18,597 nucleotides of DNA, from positions 1-18,597 of the forward strand of contig DSBO01000174.1 in assembly GCA_011046015.1 (NCBI GenBank), in the 5' to 3' direction. The position numbers and the translations under genes are program-made. The stretch's first letter is position 1. Every line of letters starts with the position of its first letter. The notes below the pieces were generated by a model, which was given only the letters and a program-made list of their open reading frames with translations, did not search any database and was not told the origin of the DNA. The DNA comes from Thioalkalivibrio sp. (lineage in GTDB: Bacteria; Pseudomonadota; Gammaproteobacteria; SpSt-1174). This document shows positions 13,931 to 18,597 of the stretch, in pieces.

Positions 13931-15747
13931 ACCGCGTGCCCTTCATACATGGCATCGATCGCGGCGGCATAGTGCCTGGCGATGCGCGCGCGCTTCATCT
14001 TCATGGTGGGCGTGATGAGCCCGTCCTCCACGGTCCAGGGTTCGAGCAGCGGCGTGATGCGACGGATCTGGGCATACCCCGGGAACTCGCGCAACTGGTG
14101 CGCCATGCGGGTGAGCAGGCTCTTGTGCACAAAGGGGTCTTCCAAGACCTTCGGGTCGTGGGGGTCGACGTCCAGCTCGTTGCGGGCGTATTCCTGCCAT
14201 TTCTCCTCGTTGAGCACGACCAGTGCGGCGAGATAGGGTTTGGCCTCGCCGATCACCATCACCTGTTCGAACAGTCCGTCGATGGCGATGGCCATCTCCA
14301 TGTCGGCCGGCGGTACCTTCTCGCCGTTGGCCATGACGATGATCTCCTTGAGCCGGCCGGTGATGAAGATATGGCCCTGCTCGTCCATGCTGGCCTTGTC
14401 GCCGGTATGAAGCCAGCCGTCCTCGTCGATGGCCTCACGCGTGGCCTCCTCGTTCTTCCAGTAGCCGAGCATCACGGCGGGGCTGCGGGTGAGCAGTTCG
14501 TCGCTGGGGCCGATCGTCACTTCCACCCCGGGGATGGCGGTGCCGATCGATTCGGGGATGTTGTCGTCCGGTCGGTTGACGGTCACCACGGGCGCGGACT
14601 CGGTCATGCCGTAGCCCTGCAGCACGGTGACACCCAGGCCGATGAACAGGCGCGCCACGGGCGGGGAGAGGGCGGCCCCGCCACAGATGGCGAGCCGCAG
14701 GCGCCCGCCGAGCTTCTCGTGCACCTTGCTGGCCACCAGCTTCTCGAACAGCGGCCAGGTGGGCAGCAGCGGCGACCAGTCGGCGCGGCCCTGGGTGTAT
14801 TCGAAGCGCCGCCAGCCCACGTTCTGTGCCTGACGGAACAGCCAGCGGGCAACACCCAGTTTTTCCCCGAGCCCGTCCATGATCTTGCCGTACACGCGTT
14901 CGTAGATGCGCGGCACGGAGATGAGTACGGTGGGCCTGACGGTGGTGAGGTCCTCCCCGAGCTGCGGGATGGAGCGGGCATAGGCTACCTCCGCGCCGAC
15001 CACCATGGGCAGGTAGTAGCCGCCGGTGCGCTCCAGCGTGTGGGAAAGCGGCAGGAAGGAAAGAAACACGTCGTCGCCGTTGAGCTCGCCGCAGGTACTG
15101 GCGCTGTGGGCATCGAACAGGATATTGCGGTGCGAGAGCATCACGCCCTTGGGGCGTCCGGTCGTTCCCGAGGTGTAGACGATGGTGGCCAGTGAATCGG
15201 GGTCGATGTGCTCGATCACGAGCTCGCCGCCGCAGCCGAAGATCCAGTCGTTGAGCGAGACCAGTCGCGGGTCGTGCGGCTGATCGTCCTCTTCGATGGT
15301 GTTGACGCTGACGATGCGCTGCATGCCAGACAGGTCTTCGGCCACCTCCTCCAGCCGCTGCCACTGGCGGCGGCCTTCCACCAGCAGGAGCTTCGCCTCG
15401 GCGTGGTTGATGATGTAGGCGGCATTGTCCGGGCGGTCTTCGGGATACAGCGGCACGGTGACCAGGCCAAGCCCCAGGGCCGCCTGGTCGAACACCACCC
15501 ACTCACGACCGTTGCGCAGCATCACGGCGACGCGATCACCGGGGCTGAGCCCTTCCTTGCGCAGGGCAGCCTGCCAGCGGGCTACCTCGTTGGCCATCTG
15601 CGCCCAGGTGGTGGTCACCCAGGACTGGCTGCCGATGTCGTAGTCCCGGTAGGCGGCCTTGTCCGGCGTGCGCGCGACGCGCTCGCGAAACAGCCCCGGG
15701 AGGGAACCTGCATCCTCCGGCGTGATCGTGCCTGCGGTGTTATTCAT
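13927..15747 (-). CDS. Long-chain fatty acid-CoA ligase (AMP-binding, FAA1/COG1022 type)
   Basis: This 606-residue adenylate-forming enzyme activates fatty acids to acyl-CoA through an acyl-AMP intermediate. The phosphate-binding loop YTSGTTGRPKG is at 191-201, followed by LSHRNI. GYGMTESAP is the adenine/substrate motif, LHTGDKASMDEQGHIFITG is the hinge region and RLKEIIVMANGEKVPP carries the catalytic-lysine region near the C-terminus. The architecture is closer to the FAA1-like long-chain synthetases than to E. coli FadD. ATG 15747 has a GAGGAG site 4 bases upstream; the frame runs 73 codons further up, but that stretch is not family-like. It heads an operon with yciA and fadL, suggesting exogenous fatty acid use or phospholipid acyl turnover. 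Confidence 0.93.
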   Translation of the reverse strand: MNNTAGTITPEDAGSLPGLFRERVARTPDKAAYRDYDIGSQSWVTTTWAQMANEVARWQAALRKEGLSPGDRVAVMLRNGREWVVFDQAALGLGLVTVPLYPEDRPDNAAYIINHAEAKLLLVEGRRQWQRLEEVAEDLSGMQRIVSVNTIEEDDQPHDPRLVSLNDWIFGCGGELVIEHIDPDSLATIVYTSGTTGRPKGVMLSHRNILFDAHSASTCGELNGDDVFLSFLPLSHTLERTGGYYLPMVVGAEVAYARSIPQLGEDLTTVRPTVLISVPRIYERVYGKIMDGLGEKLGVARWLFRQAQNVGWRRFEYTQGRADWSPLLPTWPLFEKLVASKVHEKLGGRLRLAICGGAALSPPVARLFIGLGVTVLQGYGMTESAPVVTVNRPDDNIPESIGTAIPGVEVTIGPSDELLTRSPAVMLGYWKNEEATREAIDEDGWLHTGDKASMDEQGHIFITGRLKEIIVMANGEKVPPADMEMAIAIDGLFEQVMVIGEAKPYLAALVVLNEEKWQEYARNELDVDPHDPKVLEDPFVHKSLLTRMAHQLREFPGYAQIRRITPLLEPWTVEDGLITPTMKMKRARIARHYAAAIDAMYEGHAV

Positions 15748-15926
15748 GCCACTCCTCGCTTGCCACCCGCGCGGGCGCGCCACGGGGTCGCTTGTTATTG
15801 TTTGCTTAATGTTCGCCAGGGCCTCGAACACGCCCCTTAGTCGTAATTCTAGCCGGCCTGCAGCGCCACGCCGTGAGGTCCGTATTACAGCACAGCCACA
15901 AAGGCAATGGCAGGCGGGCGCAGGCG
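15748..15926. promoter_or_regulatory. 179-bp intergenic region upstream of the acyl-CoA ligase operon
   Basis: The gap separates the thioredoxin gene stop from the ligase start on the same strand. It contains the most AT-rich stretch nearby (15783-15810) and TAGAAT on the minus strand near 15846-15851 as a possible -10, without a good -35. I see no hairpin terminator and no match to a symmetric PsrA/FadR-type operator by eye. Confidence 0.3.
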
Positions 15927-16451
15927 TCAGTCCCGCGCCAGCCAGAGGCGCGAGCGCAGCCCCCACTCGGTGGTGTAGCCGGTCTCGCGGAAGCGGATGT
16001 TGCCCTGCCCGTCGATGACGAACGTGGTGGGCACGGCCTTAACGCCGAACTGGCGGGAGAGGTCGCCGTGTTCATCCACCAGTGCAACCCAGTCGAGCCC
16101 CTCGCTCCCCAGGTGCGCCGCGACCTCCATGGCCGAGCCCGACTGCATGGCCACGGTGAGCACCGGCCAGTCCTCGTGGATGGCCTGGATACTGCCCTGT
16201 TCGAGGCGGCAAATCGGGCACCATTCTGCCCAAAAGTGCAGCAGCATGGGCGCGCCCCGGTAATCGGCGAGGCTTACCCGCTCGCCGGTCGTCGTCCAGC
16301 CCGAGAGCGCGGGCGCCGGGCCGCTGGGCATGTCGCGCTGTGTCCAGGCCTTGACGCCGAGATAGACGATGAGGATCAGCAACAGCTCGACCAGGATGAT
16401 GAGCGCCCGGCGGGTACGGGGGCCGGTGCGTAGAAAATGCTTCACGGACAT
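15927..16451 (-). CDS. Membrane-anchored thioredoxin-fold protein disulfide oxidoreductase (TlpA/ScsD-like)
   Basis: This 174-residue protein has a short basic N-terminus (PRTRR), one membrane helix at about 15-33 and a periplasmic thioredoxin domain. The redox motif is WCPIC with Cys78 and Cys81, and the cis-Pro is in AVPTTFVID (Pro141). LHFWAEWCPICRLEQGSI is typical of ScsD and related TlpA-like oxidoreductases, which reduce or oxidise envelope disulfides. ATG 16451 lies 4 bases after the stop of the zinc peptidase gene and has no clear ribosome site, implying translational coupling. It is third in the operon with the LRV-like and zinc-peptidase genes. Whether it acts in cytochrome c maturation, copper tolerance or general repair cannot be decided here. 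Confidence 0.88.
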   Translation of the reverse strand: MSVKHFLRTGPRTRRALIILVELLLILIVYLGVKAWTQRDMPSGPAPALSGWTTTGERVSLADYRGAPMLLHFWAEWCPICRLEQGSIQAIHEDWPVLTVAMQSGSAMEVAAHLGSEGLDWVALVDEHGDLSRQFGVKAVPTTFVIDGQGNIRFRETGYTTEWGLRSRLWLARD

Positions 16452-16455
16452 CGTG

Positions 16456-17136
16456 TCAGCGCCTGAGCAGGGCCAGCCAGCGGCCCAGGTTGAGGATATC
16501 CGCCAGCGCGGCCGCCACGTAGGTCACGGCGCAGGCGGCGAGCACGTGGCGGGCACTCGCCTGGTCCCGCGGATCGATGTAACCCTCCTCGAGCAACGGC
16601 AGGGCGCGCCGGAAGCTCGCGTCGAACTCCACAGGCAGTGTGATGAGGTGGATGAGCACCGCCACGCCGAAACTCAGCAGCCCGGCCAGCAGCAACAGCC
16701 CGCCAGTATGGGGCACACGGGTAAGCAGCGCCACCAGCGGCACGGCGACGAACAGCCAGGAACCCAGGCGCTGGGCCCGATGCGCCCAGCGTGCCATGTC
16801 GGTGCGCAGGCTCAGGGGACGATACCCGGCCTGATGCTGCAGGGCATGCCCCACCTCATGGGCGGCGACGGCCACCGCCGTGAGCGACTTGCCCCGGTAG
16901 TTGGCCTCCCCCAGGCGCACCACCTTCTCGATCGGGTCGTAGTGATCGCCCGAGTCGGTGATCTCGACCGGTACCGCCTCGAGCCCGTGGCGGTCGAGCA
17001 GGTGGCGGGCCAGCTCGCCGCCCGTGCCCGGATACTCCTCGCGCGGCGCAGCGTGGCGACGCAGCACCCAGCGCGCCCACATCCCGGGACCCAGGATCAG
17101 CAGCAGAAACAGCAGGCCGAGCAGCAGGAACGGCAT
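16456..17136 (-). CDS. Membrane zinc metallopeptidase, YugP-like
   Basis: This 226-residue integral membrane protein has the gluzincin motif AAHEVGHALQ (His93, Glu94, His97) in a context typical of the YugP/neutral zinc metallopeptidase family. The first 20 residues are a hydrophobic anchor. Further membrane segments lie near 125-140, 145-166 and 202-218. LPVEFDASFRRALPLL (167-182, Glu170 a candidate third ligand) is the second family signature, and the upstream YDPIEKVVRLGEANYRGKSLTAVAVAAHE segment also fits. ATG 17136 follows the upstream stop by 4 bases without an evident ribosome site, again suggesting coupling. It probably cleaves membrane or envelope proteins; no substrate is evident. 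Confidence 0.9.
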   Translation of the reverse strand: MPFLLLGLLFLLLILGPGMWARWVLRRHAAPREEYPGTGGELARHLLDRHGLEAVPVEITDSGDHYDPIEKVVRLGEANYRGKSLTAVAVAAHEVGHALQHQAGYRPLSLRTDMARWAHRAQRLGSWLFVAVPLVALLTRVPHTGGLLLLAGLLSFGVAVLIHLITLPVEFDASFRRALPLLEEGYIDPRDQASARHVLAACAVTYVAAALADILNLGRWLALLRR

Positions 17137-17140
17137 GGCG

Positions 17141-17575
17141 CTAGCGGATCATTGGCGCCTGACCCGGGCGGGCGCGCGTCTCGCGCCGCTTCGGGCCCTT
17201 GGCCGCCGCCTTGCGCACCAGCGGGTCCTCGTCGGCCAGCAGGCGGGCGCGCTGATCGTCGGTGAGCAGCGTGTTGCGCGCGATGAAGTAACGCAGGTTC
17301 GGGTCGCGGTCGCTCACACACTGCTCCACCTGCTCGGGTGTAAGGTCGTCGCGCTTGGCACAGTTCAGGCGCACCGTCTGGTCCAGGTCCGCCAGCAGGA
17401 TGGCGACCTCCTCGGCCGTGAGATCCACGCGGCGCGAGAAGTAGGCCTTCACCTGCGAGTGCTGGTCACGCACGATGAAGTGGCGCCACTGCGGTTCCAG
17501 ATCGGCGCTCAGCGCCATGTCCATGCGCTGTGGGATGGGAATCGCCTTGTAGTTCCTGCGCAGCTCGTCGTTCAT
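17141..17575 (-). CDS. LRV-like helical repeat protein
   Basis: This 144-residue soluble protein contains about four tandem units of roughly 23 residues. Examples are VRLNCAKRDDLTPEQVEQCV and LRYFIARNTLLTDDQRARLL, each followed by a DxDP-like turn (SDRDPN, ADEDPL). This pattern resembles leucine-rich-repeat-variant (LRV) helical repeats, which stack like HEAT repeats and bind partners. The C-terminal 25 residues are basic and probably disordered (AAAKGPKRRETRARPGQ). There is no signal peptide. ATG 17575 has an AGGA site 5 bases upstream. It is the first gene of a three-gene operon with the zinc peptidase and the thioredoxin, so it may be their cytosolic partner, but that is inference from position only. 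Confidence 0.8.
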   Translation of the reverse strand: MNDELRRNYKAIPIPQRMDMALSADLEPQWRHFIVRDQHSQVKAYFSRRVDLTAEEVAILLADLDQTVRLNCAKRDDLTPEQVEQCVSDRDPNLRYFIARNTLLTDDQRARLLADEDPLVRKAAAKGPKRRETRARPGQAPMIR

Positions 17576-17662
17576 GCCCGTCCTGCCTCGCTATCGATAA
17601 ACCATGGGACTGTAGAAGCGCCCGGGAGTTTGCCCCGAGGCCGGTCCGAGCGCAAACCGGGC

Positions 17663-17691
17663 TTGACATAGTGTAAATCATACACTTTAAT
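17663..17691 (+). promoter_or_regulatory. Strong sigma-70-type promoter of the NrtR-like gene
   Basis: TTGACA at 17663-17668 is a perfect -35 hexamer. It is followed by exactly 17 bases and then TTTAAT (17686-17691), a 5-of-6 match to TATAAT. Transcription would start near 17698, about 53 bases before the ATG at 17751. This is the clearest promoter in the window. Confidence 0.75.
17670..17686. promoter_or_regulatory. Palindromic operator AGTGTA-N5-TACACT inside the promoter
   Basis: AGTGTA (17670-17675) and TACACT (17681-17686) are exact inverse complements separated by AATCA. The site fills the spacer between -35 and -10, so a bound protein would block RNA polymerase. The downstream gene encodes an NrtR-like regulator, so autoregulation is the simplest inference, possibly responding to ADP-ribose or a related NAD metabolite. 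Confidence 0.6.
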
Positions 17692-17750
17692 CGAAGCACG
17701 TGATCGTCGTGCGGCGAGCGCACGGCGCCTACCTGCTCCATGAGCCACGC

Positions 17751-18419
17751 ATGAGCTACTGCTACGACTATCCGCGCCCGGCCGTGACCACCGACGTGGT
17801 CGTATTCACGATTCGCGAAGAGACGCTGCAGCTGCTGCTGATCAAGCGCGCGGCCGCACCCTACCAGGGTTGCTGGGCGCTGCCCGGAGGCTTCGTCGAG
17901 CCGGACGAGTCACTGGAACAGGCCGCCGCCCGCGAGCTGGAAGAAGAGACGGGTGTGGCGGGCGTGTACCTGGAGCAGCTCTACACCTATGGCGCGCCCG
18001 ACCGCGACCCCCGCGACCGCATCATCTCGGTGGCGTACTATGCGCTGGTGCCGTCGGACCGCCTGCAGCTGCGCGCCGCCTCCGACGCCGAGGACGTTCG
18101 CTGGTTCGGCTTCGACGCCCTGCCGGCACTGGCCTTTGACCACGACCACATTGCGCGCATGGCCCACGAGCGGCTAGCAGCGAAACTCGACTATTCCACC
18201 ATCGCGCTGCAGTTCATGCCCGAGCGCTTCACGCTGGGGGAGCTGCAGGAGGTGTACGAGACCATCCTGCGCGCACCGCAGGACAAGCGAAACTTCCGCA
18301 AGCGCATCCTGGCGCTGGAAGCGATCGAGGCGACGGGCGAACGGCGCCGAAACGGGGCACATCGGCCCGCCATGCTGTACCGGGTGCGGGACCCGCAGCG
18401 CGTGGCGATCATCAAGTAA
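17751..18419 (+). CDS. nrtR: NrtR-like regulator: Nudix domain with C-terminal winged helix
   Basis: This 222-residue protein combines an N-terminal Nudix domain (about 8-140) with a C-terminal winged-helix region (about 145-222: FTLGELQEVYETIL, then KRNFRKRIL, and HRPAMLYRV), the layout of NrtR repressors of NAD biosynthesis and salvage. The Nudix box at 47-69 is complete: Gly47, five residues, Glu53, seven residues, then RELEEETGV. Several characterised NrtR proteins have lost catalysis, so hydrolase activity might be retained here. ATG 17751 gives the family-like MSYCYDYPRPAV start; GTG 17700 would need a nearly leaderless transcript from the promoter at 17663-17691. No good ribosome site is seen. 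A gene beginning 88 bp downstream may be co-transcribed. Confidence 0.85.
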   Translation: MSYCYDYPRPAVTTDVVVFTIREETLQLLLIKRAAAPYQGCWALPGGFVEPDESLEQAAARELEEETGVAGVYLEQLYTYGAPDRDPRDRIISVAYYALVPSDRLQLRAASDAEDVRWFGFDALPALAFDHDHIARMAHERLAAKLDYSTIALQFMPERFTLGELQEVYETILRAPQDKRNFRKRILALEAIEATGERRRNGAHRPAMLYRVRDPQRVAIIK

Positions 18420-18507
18420 CGCGACGACAATCGCGCGGCGACCGGCTACCGGGGGCCGCGCCAGACCCGACACAGGGCGTCCGCAGGGCGGGCGCAAGGA
18501 GCAGGAA

Positions 18508-18597
18508 ATGGCCAACGCCAACGAAGTGCCGATCATCGAGCTGCCGGAGATCCCGAGCACCCGCACCATCGAGGCCCACGTGCCGCACTACACGGGC
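18508..18597 (+). CDS. Start of an unidentified gene (first 30 codons, cut by window edge)
   Basis: ATG 18508 has good AAGGAG and AGGA sites just upstream and opens a frame that continues to the window edge, starting MANANEVPIIELPEIPSTRT. The fragment is too short to identify. It has no signal peptide. Position after an NrtR-like gene makes an NAD-metabolism enzyme such as quinolinate synthase (NadA) a reasonable guess, but no NadA motif is visible in these 30 residues. Confidence 0.65.
   Translation, partial: MANANEVPIIELPEIPSTRTIEAHVPHYTG

Noticed and set aside
13936..15195. Plus-strand 419-codon frame
   Set aside because: Shadow of the acyl-CoA ligase; low-complexity His/Gly/Asp-rich product without a recognisable motif.
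17700..17750. GTG at 17700 as the start of the NrtR-like gene
   Set aside because: It lies within a few bases of the predicted transcription start and adds 17 residues not typical of the family.

Overview
The window is a GC-rich, densely coded piece of a bacterial chromosome, most likely from a gammaproteobacterium. That placement is an inference from protein resemblance: E. coli-like Cca, PatZ, YciA and YhdH/AcuI, an FadL porin, and outer-membrane proteins with signal peptides. The overall flavour is that of environmental or sulfur-oxidising groups such as Chromatiales/Ectothiorhodospiraceae. I see no phage, IS element, CRISPR array, rRNA or tRNA.

Layout from left to right. A 3'-truncated succinate-semialdehyde-type aldehyde dehydrogenase (minus) is divergent from an NDUFA9-like SDR (plus). 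cca follows (plus) and is bracketed by two period-7 repeats: an inverted heptamer element just before it, and a 17-copy GACTTGC/AACTTGC tandem array just after it. The array fills the gap to a convergent HDAC-family deacetylase (minus). The deacetylase is divergent, over 66 bp, from a PatZ-like acyl-CoA-synthetase/GNAT protein acetyltransferase (plus). Next come a minus-strand pair, a beta-CASP RNA nuclease followed by a DUF1207 outer-membrane protein, with AcuI-type acrylyl-CoA reductase upstream. A perfect 20-bp hairpin covers the acuI stop codon. Divergent from acuI is a cysteine-rich hypothetical protein, followed by a minus-strand terminator with an odd split small ORF, and a YdcH-family protein. 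A bidirectional terminator then separates YdcH from a minus-strand lipid operon: long-chain acyl-CoA synthetase, YciA-like thioesterase (4-base overlap) and FadL. A second tight minus-strand operon encodes an LRV-like repeat protein, a YugP-like zinc peptidase and a membrane-anchored thioredoxin. The right end has an NrtR-like Nudix regulator with a strong promoter carrying a palindrome, and the first 30 codons of another gene.

Functional themes. (1) Acyl-CoA and acetylation metabolism: the Pat/HDAC pair looks like a writer/eraser module for lysine acetylation, comparable in logic to Bacillus AcuA/AcuC. (2) Uptake, activation and hydrolysis of fatty acyl chains (FadL, acyl-CoA synthetase, YciA). 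(3) Envelope quality control (zinc peptidase, thioredoxin). (4) Probable NAD homeostasis through NrtR. The most distinctive DNA-level signal is the recurrence of seven-base periodic repeats at three intergenic sites.
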